Below, one piece after another: positions 41,908 to 51,248 of a stretch of 64,000 nucleotides of DNA; position 1 is the first letter of the stretch, and every line of letters starts with the position of its first letter. The notes beneath the pieces are model-generated. The model ran no database searches and was not told where the DNA came from. It saw only the letters and a program-made list of their open reading frames with translations. This DNA is from Flavobacterium psychrophilum (lineage in GTDB: Bacteria; Bacteroidota; Bacteroidia; Flavobacteriales; Flavobacteriaceae). The DNA lies in the NCBI GenBank assembly GCA_003243255.1, contig QFQM01000003.1, positions 32,111 to 96,110 of the forward strand, read 5' to 3'. The position numbers and the translations under genes are program-made.

Positions 41908-44325
41908 CTACTCCTCACTCACTATCTCAACCTTTCTCCTGATCTCATTGCCCGCTTCATCGGTTACCGTAATGATATATTTGCCCGTTGAAGCATTTAC
42001 AGGCATTTCATGAAACGTTTGGGTTTCGCCCAGGTACTTATCGCCAATATACCAAAATAACCTGGCATTCGCCAAAGAATGTGCCGCACGCAGTATAACC
42101 GGCTGTACCTGCCCGTTAAAGTCTTTGGTCAGGTATATCTTTCCGTTCTCTTTAGGGTAAATAAAATCCATGCTTCCGCCGGATATTCCCTGGCAATCGT
42201 TACGAAAAGGCGGTAGCGGCATATAATCCATATGCAGGCCTTTGTAATACCATTCCATAACCGGAGGTAACACAAACCATGTCTTGGTAATCATGTTATC
42301 TACACTTTCACAGCTGCTGTTCACCTGATACTGCCCTGTTGGGTCAAGATGTACGGCTTTATGATACGGGCAAACTGTTGTTTTCCTTCCGTTAAACGGA
42401 ATCCATTGCTTAACCGTTGGGCAATGCTCCCCTGCCAGATGTCCGCTCAGGCTGCACACATCAGCTTCTTCAAGGTCATTGAAAGGTGTGGCAAACCATT
42501 TGGTTCGCGGCAGCAGGTTAAATACATCGAAAAGTATAGGCGCAGCACTCCCAACGCCCGTAAGCGAAGGCCTGCCCTCTCCCGATGCGTTGCCAACCCA
42601 CACGCCTACCACATAGCGCGAACTCGTACCAATAGCCCAGGCATCACGGCTACCAAAGCTTGTTCCTGTTTTCCAGGCAATCTCAAGCGACGAATCATAA
42701 AAACGCCATGCCTCATCACCCTGCGGACGGTTCACTTCTTTCATAGCATTATAGGTAAGCCATATCGATGCTGCACCCAATTGCGGCTTATCGAATACTT
42801 CTTTGCCAAAATCGGGTGTATGAGTACTATCCCAATTAAGTTCAGCAAACTCATCACTACGATATTTAGCTTGTGTGGCAGTAAAATGATTGAGTGTTCC
42901 GCTAAGTCCTGCATAGGTTCGGCACAAGTCCCAAAGGTTACTCTCGGCACCGCCTAATATCAGCGATAATCCGTAATGGTTCGGATGTTTATTGATGTTA
43001 TGCAATTTGAAATGCTGCAACTGCTCATAAAAACGGTATACGCCAAAATCCTTTAGCATGAGTACCGATGGTATATTCAGCGAACGCGACAATGCCATTT
43101 GTGCCGGCACGGCACCATCATAGGTCAATTCAAAGTTTTTGGGCGAATAGCCCGCAATTTGCGTAGGTACATCGGCAACAAGTGTGTTGGGCAACAGTTC
43201 GCCTGCGTCCAGCATCGATGCAAAAAGGAACGGTTTTAAAATACTGCCTGTACTTCGCGGTGCAGGGATAATATCCACATCTTTCTGGTGCGCCCTGTCA
43301 GTAGGCGAATTGCCCACATAAGCCACAATATTGCGTGTCTGCACATCTACCACAAGAATGGCCAGATTGTGTACTTCGGTTTGTTTATATTCCTGATAGT
43401 AGCGTGCGGCGATCTGGTTTACCCTTGCCTGAAGATCGTTCCTCACGGTAGTTTTTATACGCTGTCCCTCTTTTGTCTTTGCGATATGTTGCAACAGGTG
43501 CGGAGCAGCCTGTGGCAGCTTAAAAGGCTTTTGGGGCAAATCTTCCTGAAGCGATAGCTCATAGGTCGTTTGATCGATCACTTTCTCTTCAAATAGTTTT
43601 TTGAGCAGGCGGTTACGCTTGGCTAACAGGTTCTGTTGGTTTTTCCCCGGGTAGATAAGGCTTGGCGCATTGGGTAATACGGCAAGTGTTGCTGTCTCCG
43701 CCCATGACAACTGGTGCGGCTGAACGCCAAAGTAACGCCATGCCGCCATCTCCAGCCCTACCACGTTTCCGCCATAGGGAGCGTGTGCGGCATACAGCCC
43801 CAGTATCTCATCTTTGCTGTAGCGCACTTCAAGACGTGTTGCCAGCAGCATTTCTATAAGCTTCTCGAAGTAACTGCGTTTTTTACCTTCACGGGAAAGG
43901 CGTACCACCTGCTGCGTAAGCGTACTACCACCTCGCACCACTTTACCGGCATCATAATTCTGCCGCATGGCTTTGCAAATAGCTATAGGATTAAATCCGG
44001 GATGGCTGTAAAAATGCTGATCTTCAAAATAGACAATACACTTTTTGAATTTATAAGGCACACTGTCCTGTGCCGGAAAACGCCATTGCCCGTCACGGGC
44101 TATGCGGGCACCCAGCAGTTCGCCGTCACTGCTTTCTATCACGGTAGAGTACGGCTCTTCAAACAACGTGCGCGGCAGGCAAAAGTAATAGCCTGCCAGC
44201 AGTACAACCGTAACTGCTGTCCTGAGCTTATTGGATTTTATCCAATGCCAGACACGCTCCTTCAAGGTTTTTAAAACCTTGAAGATATTATTTAAAGCAG
44301 ACGTGATTTTAGTTTTCATGGTCAC
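41908..44325 (-). CDS. pbpC: Penicillin-binding protein 1C
   Basis: 805 residues. One N-terminal membrane anchor (AVTVVLLAGYYFCL, about 38-52). A GT51 glycosyltransferase domain at about 60-230 (YFEDQHFYSHPGFNP and RGGSTLTQQVVRL carry the Glu and QQ motifs). The transpeptidase has Ser in STGSILKPF (SxxK, near 360), SxN in SRSLNIPS and KTG in WKTGTSFGS. A C-terminal BiPBP_C domain follows (from about 715). It builds peptidoglycan. Paired with an alpha-2-macroglobulin gene, as in E. coli yfhM-pbpC, though here a small gene lies between. Confidence 0.95.
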   Translation of the reverse strand: MTMKTKITSALNNIFKVLKTLKERVWHWIKSNKLRTAVTVVLLAGYYFCLPRTLFEEPYSTVIESSDGELLGARIARDGQWRFPAQDSVPYKFKKCIVYFEDQHFYSHPGFNPIAICKAMRQNYDAGKVVRGGSTLTQQVVRLSREGKKRSYFEKLIEMLLATRLEVRYSKDEILGLYAAHAPYGGNVVGLEMAAWRYFGVQPHQLSWAETATLAVLPNAPSLIYPGKNQQNLLAKRNRLLKKLFEEKVIDQTTYELSLQEDLPQKPFKLPQAAPHLLQHIAKTKEGQRIKTTVRNDLQARVNQIAARYYQEYKQTEVHNLAILVVDVQTRNIVAYVGNSPTDRAHQKDVDIIPAPRSTGSILKPFLFASMLDAGELLPNTLVADVPTQIAGYSPKNFELTYDGAVPAQMALSRSLNIPSVLMLKDFGVYRFYEQLQHFKLHNINKHPNHYGLSLILGGAESNLWDLCRTYAGLSGTLNHFTATQAKYRSDEFAELNWDSTHTPDFGKEVFDKPQLGAASIWLTYNAMKEVNRPQGDEAWRFYDSSLEIAWKTGTSFGSRDAWAIGTSSRYVVGVWVGNASGEGRPSLTGVGSAAPILFDVFNLLPRTKWFATPFNDLEEADVCSLSGHLAGEHCPTVKQWIPFNGRKTTVCPYHKAVHLDPTGQYQVNSSCESVDNMITKTWFVLPPVMEWYYKGLHMDYMPLPPFRNDCQGISGGSMDFIYPKENGKIYLTKDFNGQVQPVILRAAHSLANARLFWYIGDKYLGETQTFHEMPVNASTGKYIITVTDEAGNEIRRKVEIVSEE

Positions 44326-44478
44326 AGCTCCGGAGGAGCGGCATGTTTATAAAGAATATTATTAGACTAATCGAAAGAGCTTCGGAGAAGCGGCATATTG
44401 AATATTATATGTCGCCCCGCTGGGGCTCACCATAATATTTGGTATAACTGGCTATAAATATTTCGCTCCTCCGGAGCT
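44326..44478. repeat. Cluster of four hairpin repeats with covarying stems
   Basis: AGCTCCGGAGGAGCGGCAT (44326-44344) and AGCTTCGGAGAAGCGGCAT (44378-44396) are forward copies. ATGTCGCCCCGCTGGGGCT (44409-44427) and CGCTCCTCCGGAGCT (44464-44478) are reverse copies. Stems GCTCC/GGAGC, GCTTC/GAAGC and GCCCC/GGGGC differ in matched pairs, so the hairpin itself seems to be conserved. Arranged as two facing pairs, like REP/BIME elements. Confidence 0.8.
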
Positions 44479-44489
44479 AAAAAACTATA

Positions 44490-44924
44490 TTATTCAACAG
44501 TTTCTATAACAACATCAGATATTTTTTCAGTCTTTGGATTGTAGAAATCTTTTAGAATTATCACCGCTGAAATAAGAGACACTAAAAATAAACCGAAAGA
44601 AAAATAACTAAGATTCATTTGGTTCAACCCAAACGAGATAATCCAGATAACAACGAGATAAGCATTAAAAACTCCTGTGAGTACATAAATGAATTTTTTA
44701 GATAAAAAATCCTTATAAGACTTTCTAAACCAGCTAAGGCGCACTATTACTAAGAGTAAGCCTATTCCGGACACCCACATAGAACTGTAGATAAACAATG
44801 TGAGCAGTCCAAGCCCCCTAAATACATCTTTGTCGTTCATTAGGTAATCAAAAAAAGCAAAAAGTATCCATCCTGAAACAATCAGCTGTGATATAGCAAC
44901 CTGTTTATAAAAATTCTGACTCAT
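44490..44924 (-). CDS. Small four-helix membrane protein, unknown function
   Basis: 144 residues with four hydrophobic segments (ISQLIVSGWILFAFFDYL, GLLTLFIYSSMWVSGIGLLL, VLTGVFNAYLVVIWIISFG, FSFGLFLVSLISAVIIL). No family recognised. It lies between pbpC and the alpha-2-macroglobulin gene, and hairpin repeats of different families flank it on both sides, which suggests an insertion into the pair. Confidence 0.7.
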   Translation of the reverse strand: MSQNFYKQVAISQLIVSGWILFAFFDYLMNDKDVFRGLGLLTLFIYSSMWVSGIGLLLVIVRLSWFRKSYKDFLSKKFIYVLTGVFNAYLVVIWIISFGLNQMNLSYFSFGLFLVSLISAVIILKDFYNPKTEKISDVVIETVE

Positions 44925-44931
44925 AATTTAA

Positions 44932-45037
44932 ATTTGGCTAAAGCCAGTATTTGTGTGATTTAACCCTCCGGCTAAAGCCGGAGGCAAATCATCTATTAAG
45001 ATGTATATAATTCGGGCATGCCTGGCTTTAGCCAAAT
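44932..45037. repeat. Nested palindrome built on GGCTAAAGCC
   Basis: 16-bp perfect inverted repeats ATTTGGCTAAAGCCAG (44932-44947) and CTGGCTTTAGCCAAAT (45022-45037) enclose an inner palindrome CCTCCGGCTAAAGCCGGAGG (44965-44984). All three contain GGCTAAAGCC or its complement. 106 bp, non-coding. Confidence 0.8.
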
Positions 45038-45050
45038 ATAAACCCATAGA

Positions 45051-48000
45051 CTACCTTACCACTTTAACCCATTGTCCTTTAGTCCTTGCAAGGAAAGAGT
45101 TATCATACATCGCCTCACACTGCACGCCCGGCAGGTAATAGCTGCCCGGATAGCTCGCGTTAAGCAATATCCTGAAGGTTTTGGTTTCGTTGGCCTTAAG
45201 CGGGAAGTAGAAGTTCGTCCTGTCGTCCCTTATGTCGGTATAGTCTACGTTGTTCTCTGCAAAACTTCCAAAGTCGGTAAATCGTGTGTTCACTATTTCC
45301 CATCCTGATGGTATGATCTGCGTAAGCGCAACATTCTCTACCCTTTCGCCTTTGGTATTGCTTATGGTAACCTCAGCAACAAACTCGGTGCCCTGTGCCA
45401 GTTGCGACGGATCAATAACTTTACCGCCCCTGTCTTTAAACACTATTCCGGTATTCAGTCCGCGTTCTTCGGTCTGTTCCTGGCCCACAGGCAGTATACC
45501 GCTATACACTACTTTTACATATAGTGTTCCTTTATTGTTATTCTTAAGACTTACACTGTTGCTGGCACTTACGTCAAGTTTCCTGTCGGCAAAGGTTTTT
45601 TGCGTAGCAATAGCCTGCGATTTCCCTTTACTGGTGTAGGTAACATCAATGCCTTTAGCGCCATTGCTAATGGCAAACTTAGACATTGCATACAGACAGT
45701 ACGCCGATGTCTGTGTACTCATCCATTCGCCTGACGACATTTGTTTCGCCAGTTTGACAGCCATTCCAAAGGCTCTTTCTTTCTGATCAAGAATCACAAG
45801 TGTTTCCAGTGCCATAGCCCTGTTGCGTGCAGCAGAACCATAATAGTAATACTGGTACGGACTGTTATCTGTGTCAAGACTGCTTTGTGCCAACAGTTGC
45901 TGTCCTACCGCTTTTTGTCCTGCCAGGGCATATGCCGCAGCAAGCCTTAATCGCGATTCGTTAGATATGCCTGATGTTTCCCTTAGCCTGTTCATAGACG
46001 ACAGGTCTGCTGCTCCGGCAAGTGCCAATGTGTATAGCCTGTATGCCTGAGCAAAGTCGTTATGGTAACCACTGTCGTAGCGCCATTGCCTTGCTACTCT
46101 CTGCTGGTATTGCAGCCATTGCTTTTTGGCATTCAGCGGAAGCGCATAGCCTTTTTTCTCGGCTTCAATAAAGAAATGTCCTGCATAGCTTGACCCCCAG
46201 TCGTCGGCTTCGCTCATGCCCGGCCAGTAGGCAAATCCGCCATTGGCCACCTGAAACTGTGCTAGCCTTTGCAGTGCAGCCGTAACGTTCTTTTGTATCT
46301 TTTGCTTGCGTGCAGCATCTATGTCGGCAATATCGGCAAGGTACAACTGCGGGAATGCGGCAGATGTTGTCTGCTCCACACAGCCGTGTGGGTACTGTAT
46401 AAGGTAATCGAGCCTGCGGTTAAAGTCGATAGACGGGAACGACGACACCTCAAGCCTTGCCACGTTACTGCCTGCAACGCCAAAGCTGTTCCAGTTTATC
46501 GTTGCCGATTTTCCTGCTTCCAGCACCAGTTCTTTATAGTTTGTAGTAACCGGATTAGGGTTCAGGATATCAAGTTCCACATCGTAGCTTGCTTTGGCAC
46601 TGCCTGATGTTGCGGTTACCGTAACCTTACCTATGCCTGTTACATCATTTACTTCAAGGTCAAAATAAACTACTTTCTCATCAGGGCGGGCAAAACTCAC
46701 CGATTGCGACGATGATCCTACTACCCTTATCCCGTTGTTGGTTTTTACCTGAAGGGTTACATTCTTAACCTGATTCTCCATTGCAAACACCGTTACCGGA
46801 AGCGTTACTCTTTCTTTTGGCGTCACTTTTCTTGGTAATGATGCCAGCAGCATCAGCGGACTGCGCACCGGAGTCGATTTTTCAGCCATACCGTAGGCAC
46901 TCAGGTCGGTATTGGCGGCAACCACCATAGTACGTACTGACCCTATATATTGAGGCAGTTTTATTTCGTGTATCCTTGTCTGGCCTTTGCCAATGGTAAA
47001 CGGACCAAAGTACATTACCACCGGTTTGAACCTGTTAGCTTTTTTGGCTTTGCCACCACCCAGGTCGGCATCTCCACCTATACTGAAAACCTGGTTTACT
47101 TTTCCGCCATAAGCCCCTATCACATCGTCATAAATATCCCATGTTTTTACACCCAGAGCTTCTTTAGCATAAAAGGCATCCCATGCATTAGGCGTTTTAA
47201 ATCGGGTCAGGTCAAGCAATCCTTCGTCTACCACCGCAAGGGTATAGGTCATAGGTTTGCCGTTTGTTTCGCTTACTTTTATCGTAGTCTTCTGTTCCGG
47301 TTTCAATACATCCGGCATGGTAATCTTCGGTTGCAGTATGGTGTTTTTATCGACTACCTCGATTGGTATGATACCATACAGGCGTATTGGCGAGTCGTTG
47401 GCTGTAGTGGCGTGTGGCTGCAACAGCGTAATGTGTACATACACATTCGGCGCCATGTTTGCCGTTACCGGAATCGTCATTTGTGTTTCTCCTTTTTTGG
47501 TCGGAACCCAATAGGTTTTCACCACTTTAGAACCGTTTTCAAGCGACACCAGTGCGCGTCCCCCTTCGCTCGAAGGGAATGATACCGCTACTTTTTCGCC
47601 AACGGCATATTTTTCTTTATCGGTAGTAAACATAAGCATGGCAGCATCTTCACCCCCTGTATTGCGGCTACGGCCTGACCAGTACGGATAATCTATCAGT
47701 ACGGTTTCTCCTGCTGAGTGCCCGCTTTCAATATCGGTCACACGGATAAGATACCTGCCCCATTGCTCTTCTTCCGTCTTAAAGTTAAACGATGCCTTAC
47801 CTGAAGCATCGGTAACCACCTGCGTGCTGTAAAACGGCATATTGGCAACAGCAGTACTGTATGACGACGGCCCGTTGTTGGACTCATCCCACCACCAGCG
47901 CCATTCTACTTTATACACTTTTACATCAACCCTTCTGCCCGGTTTGGCCTGTCCTTTTTCGTTTACGGCAGCAATATCAAAACGGTTGCTTTTACCGGTT

Positions 48001-50567
48001 TCGAGCATACCATATTTATTGCCCTGAGGCATTTTTACCCCCACATAGGTATTATATGGTGAATACGAAGCTGTAATTACATCGGTACTGAAGTCGCCCC
48101 CTTTTTCGTAGGCCTTGGTAATGATGGCTGTTTTCAGCATACCCGGAGCACGTGTCTGTAGCTTCGGCTGAAGCGTAACAATAGCCCTTCCGTTGTCATC
48201 GGTCTTGCCGGAGAAAATGTTGACCTCCTCGCTGCTGAAAGCCTGTGCCGGATCATCGAACACATAGTTCAGGTAACCTTTAAAAGCAGTTTTCTGTTCC
48301 AGGAATTTAGCCTGCATCTCCACTTTAAGGTCTTTGGCAATGGCACCATGCAGCCATGCCACATCAACAGTACCTGTATTTTGGGCATTCGCCGAAAGCA
48401 TTTTGCCTTCAAGGCTGTTCTTTATCTTCAGCCTGTTGGGCTTGATGGTCTCAATTTTGATGCTTTTGTAAAAATGAGCACCACCCACACTTACCTTAGC
48501 CTCCCAGTTGCCTGTTGGCGCACTTTGTTGTGTAGGCACTATAAATTTAAAGTGATTGCGTTCGTTATAGGATTGTACCGCCTGGAACATCACCTTACCG
48601 TTAGGATCGCTCAGCCTTAGCTTAACAGGGTGCGTACCCGGAAGTTTTGATGCCTTATCATTAAGAATGAAACCTATGAAAAGCGTATCACCCGGACGCC
48701 AAACGCCCCTCTCACCATAAATGTAACCCTTAAGTCCTTTTACAAGTTGTGTCCCGTCAACATCAAAACTGGAAACCGATTTGGCATTACCGTCATACAG
48801 CTTCACATAAGTCGTGTTGTTGTCTTTTTTAACGATGGCAAAATACCCGGCTTTCTTTGCACTGAAACTTACCGTACCATCAACACCCGTTACCGCAGAA
48901 CCTAACTTTTGACGCTGATAATTATAAATATCAATGCTGGCACCTGCAATTGGGTTGGTGGTTGTAATACTCGTTACTGCAAAGAAATAATTGTCGGTAG
49001 CACCACGTTTGGCAATAACACCCAGGTCGCTGGCCAGTACATTGGTTTGTATTTTTCTTTCGTATTGTGCATAATAGGTACTATGACACGGATTATCCCT
49101 CTGATTCCAGTCATAATCTTCATCGTAATCATAGCTATATTCATCAAACTCAGAGAAATCATCTTCATCTTCATCCTCATCATCGTCTTTTGGCTCATCC
49201 GTAGCCTGAACGCTGTCACTATCGTCACATTTGTAGAGCGAATAGGCTCTTTTCATCGTCATTTCTATCCTGTAAATAGCACCCTGCTCCGGTTTGATGA
49301 GTTTGGCAAGATCTAATGAATAGGCATTCCACTTACCGTAGTTTTTGGTCTTATCGGCATTCAGCACCAGTTTGGTTTTTGCCACCGGTAATGATACGGT
49401 ACGCATGTTATAGTTACCGTTAAGTTCATTTTCCTGAAGGAATTGCAGCACGTTATTCTCAAAAATACGGTATACCTTAACATCAACGGCACTCAGGTTT
49501 ACCGCCTCAAAGTTGATTTTCAGGTTGCTTGATGCCGGTAATATGGTTCCGCTTTTTATAAATCGTACCTGAGGTGTTAACTGTTCAAAAAGCACCTTTT
49601 CAGTATGCGTGGCTTTGGTTTTAAAGCCGTCTGTGCTTTCAATACCCTGAAACACTTCTACCAAAAAGCTGCCGTTAAGCGGTTCTGCAAAAAACACTTT
49701 CAGCAGGTTGCCGTCTACCGCATATTTCAGGTTTTGTACACTTTCCACAGCAACAAGGCCGCTAAAATCCTGGTCTTTTCGCAGCGGATCAGAGAAATTG
49801 ATAAGCAAAGTCTGGTTGTCGCCGGCAGCCGGAGATACGCTTATTACCTTGAAGTTATCCTTGCCCGGCACTTCAAAATATTCGGAATCAGATCTGTCTA
49901 TGCCTGCATCTTTACCATTCCAGCTTATTTTCACTTTGCTGTTTTGTACCTTACGCTGAATGCTGTCTATAATAAAATGAAACTCGGTTGCTGTACCGGC
50001 TTTCCCGTCAAAACGTACAGGCAGCTTACGCCCTTCCTGTTCAGCAGTTACTATTTTTTTTGCAGTTGCCAGATCCATCTGGTCACTGGTTTTTAGCGTC
50101 CCGTTAAGGAATTGCCAGTCTCTGTTATACGATTGCAGGTCCTGAACCGTAACCATAAAATCCTGTTTTATGGTCTTTACCCTAAAATTAAAGTCGGCCA
50201 GTGCATTAGGCACCTCTATGAATTTAGAAAGATGCAGGGTAACATAGTACTCGGTATCCTGCTCCAGCTTTTTAGTCGGGCGAAAGGCAATGATGTTCCC
50301 TTCCAGCAACAGTACTTTTCCCTCTGCCGAAGGCGAGACCGAAAAATACTTTTTATCCAGCTCCTGATTTACCTGCCATTCTTTTTTGTTGAATGCCAGG
50401 CCAACCTGTATGTCGGCCGTTGTTGAAATAATACCTGACGAAAAGCTTGTAATGTAATCCCTGTAAAGGGTGTAGTCAGAATCAAAATCTTTTCCTGATT
50501 TTTGAGAGCAGGCATGAAACAGCACGGTGATAACTGTAAGCCACAGCATCAGTCTTAAGGTTTTCAT
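45051..50567 (-). CDS. Bacterial alpha-2-macroglobulin lipoprotein
   Basis: 1838 residues, one of the largest genes here. Lipoprotein signal with lipobox LFHAC (Cys about residue 20). It contains MG1/MG2-type domains (LKGYIYGERGVWRPGDTLFIG near 600), a bait-region half, the A2M domain (AVVDEGLLDLTRF) and a thioester domain with CVEQ in YPHGCVEQTTSA (near 1393). The thioester should trap attacking proteases. An Asp/Glu-rich insert lies near 445-475. It works in the periplasm as a protease trap with PBP1C, whose gene is close by. The thioester Cys, Glu and Gln are all present. Confidence 0.95.
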   Translation of the reverse strand: MKTLRLMLWLTVITVLFHACSQKSGKDFDSDYTLYRDYITSFSSGIISTTADIQVGLAFNKKEWQVNQELDKKYFSVSPSAEGKVLLLEGNIIAFRPTKKLEQDTEYYVTLHLSKFIEVPNALADFNFRVKTIKQDFMVTVQDLQSYNRDWQFLNGTLKTSDQMDLATAKKIVTAEQEGRKLPVRFDGKAGTATEFHFIIDSIQRKVQNSKVKISWNGKDAGIDRSDSEYFEVPGKDNFKVISVSPAAGDNQTLLINFSDPLRKDQDFSGLVAVESVQNLKYAVDGNLLKVFFAEPLNGSFLVEVFQGIESTDGFKTKATHTEKVLFEQLTPQVRFIKSGTILPASSNLKINFEAVNLSAVDVKVYRIFENNVLQFLQENELNGNYNMRTVSLPVAKTKLVLNADKTKNYGKWNAYSLDLAKLIKPEQGAIYRIEMTMKRAYSLYKCDDSDSVQATDEPKDDDEDEDEDDFSEFDEYSYDYDEDYDWNQRDNPCHSTYYAQYERKIQTNVLASDLGVIAKRGATDNYFFAVTSITTTNPIAGASIDIYNYQRQKLGSAVTGVDGTVSFSAKKAGYFAIVKKDNNTTYVKLYDGNAKSVSSFDVDGTQLVKGLKGYIYGERGVWRPGDTLFIGFILNDKASKLPGTHPVKLRLSDPNGKVMFQAVQSYNERNHFKFIVPTQQSAPTGNWEAKVSVGGAHFYKSIKIETIKPNRLKIKNSLEGKMLSANAQNTGTVDVAWLHGAIAKDLKVEMQAKFLEQKTAFKGYLNYVFDDPAQAFSSEEVNIFSGKTDDNGRAIVTLQPKLQTRAPGMLKTAIITKAYEKGGDFSTDVITASYSPYNTYVGVKMPQGNKYGMLETGKSNRFDIAAVNEKGQAKPGRRVDVKVYKVEWRWWWDESNNGPSSYSTAVANMPFYSTQVVTDASGKASFNFKTEEEQWGRYLIRVTDIESGHSAGETVLIDYPYWSGRSRNTGGEDAAMLMFTTDKEKYAVGEKVAVSFPSSEGGRALVSLENGSKVVKTYWVPTKKGETQMTIPVTANMAPNVYVHITLLQPHATTANDSPIRLYGIIPIEVVDKNTILQPKITMPDVLKPEQKTTIKVSETNGKPMTYTLAVVDEGLLDLTRFKTPNAWDAFYAKEALGVKTWDIYDDVIGAYGGKVNQVFSIGGDADLGGGKAKKANRFKPVVMYFGPFTIGKGQTRIHEIKLPQYIGSVRTMVVAANTDLSAYGMAEKSTPVRSPLMLLASLPRKVTPKERVTLPVTVFAMENQVKNVTLQVKTNNGIRVVGSSSQSVSFARPDEKVVYFDLEVNDVTGIGKVTVTATSGSAKASYDVELDILNPNPVTTNYKELVLEAGKSATINWNSFGVAGSNVARLEVSSFPSIDFNRRLDYLIQYPHGCVEQTTSAAFPQLYLADIADIDAARKQKIQKNVTAALQRLAQFQVANGGFAYWPGMSEADDWGSSYAGHFFIEAEKKGYALPLNAKKQWLQYQQRVARQWRYDSGYHNDFAQAYRLYTLALAGAADLSSMNRLRETSGISNESRLRLAAAYALAGQKAVGQQLLAQSSLDTDNSPYQYYYYGSAARNRAMALETLVILDQKERAFGMAVKLAKQMSSGEWMSTQTSAYCLYAMSKFAISNGAKGIDVTYTSKGKSQAIATQKTFADRKLDVSASNSVSLKNNNKGTLYVKVVYSGILPVGQEQTEERGLNTGIVFKDRGGKVIDPSQLAQGTEFVAEVTISNTKGERVENVALTQIIPSGWEIVNTRFTDFGSFAENNVDYTDIRDDRTNFYFPLKANETKTFRILLNASYPGSYYLPGVQCEAMYDNSFLARTKGQWVKVVR

Positions 50568-50723
50568 ACGATTGGTTGGAGTTAGGTTAAAAAATTATTT
50601 TTTAGTGTCTCAATTTCACGCTATAACTAAGAATATCACTCAAATATTGTGATGAAATTACGATATATTTTAAGTTTTTTAAAAATAATTTTAAAACCCG
50701 CTAAATCACTGGCTTCCTAAAAG

Positions 50724-51167
50724 TTAGCCACGGCGTTTTTTAAAAAAATCTTTTACCAGGGCACCACATTCTTCCGCCATAATTCCGCTCACCACTTCCG
50801 TCTTCGGATGCAGCTTTCCGCCCATTGCCTTAAAACCTCTGTGAGTATCTTCCGCACCATAAACTACCGTGCTTATCTGGCTCCAGTACAACGCACCTGC
50901 ACACATCTGGCAAGGCTCGAGCGTTACATAAAGCGTACAGCCTGTAAGGTACTTACCGCCAAGAAAATTTGCTGCGGCCGTTATGGCCTGCATCTCGGCA
51001 TGGGCTGTAACATCAACCAGCAATTCGGTTAGGTTATGGGATTTTGCAATAACCCTGTTATCTACCACAACAAGAGCACCTACGGGTATTTCTCCTTTAT
51101 CAAATGCATCCTGCGCCTCAATAAGCGCCTTCTTCATAAAATACTCGTGGGTAAAAATATTCTCCAT
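50724..51167 (-). CDS. tadA: tRNA adenosine(34) deaminase-type nucleoside deaminase
   Basis: 147 residues. Zinc-binding and catalytic motifs HAEMQAI (His, Glu) and PCQMCAGAL (two Cys) are complete. Family knowledge: TadA converts A34 to inosine in tRNA-Arg(ACG). The reverse-strand TATTTTTG box (51172-51179) ends only 5 bases before ATG 51167, so the mRNA may be leaderless, or translation may start at the internal Met (51137). Confidence 0.93.
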   Translation of the reverse strand: MENIFTHEYFMKKALIEAQDAFDKGEIPVGALVVVDNRVIAKSHNLTELLVDVTAHAEMQAITAAANFLGGKYLTGCTLYVTLEPCQMCAGALYWSQISTVVYGAEDTHRGFKAMGGKLHPKTEVVSGIMAEECGALVKDFFKKRRG

Positions 51168-51171
51168 AAAG

Positions 51172-51179
51172 CAAAAATA
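51172..51179 (-). promoter_or_regulatory. -7 box of tadA, unusually close to the ATG
   Basis: Reverse strand TATTTTTG (forward CAAAAATA). Expected transcript start falls on or next to the ATG at 51167. Confidence 0.5.
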
Positions 51180-51248
51180 CGATTAAGATTACAAAACTAT
51201 TATAAATAAAACCTTAAATTTCGGCCATCAATAACAATATGGCAAACA

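Noticed and set aside
42349..42957. Rightward open frame inside pbpC
   Set aside because: Antisense shadow of the transpeptidase domain; no protein-like features.
44326..44478. CRISPR array
   Set aside because: Repeats are in opposite orientations with unequal spacing and self-complementary hairpins; no cas genes nearby.
46950..47582. Rightward 210-codon frame inside the alpha-2-macroglobulin gene
   Set aside because: Composition is rich in Cys, His, Tyr and Phe as expected for an antisense frame; the host gene is certain.
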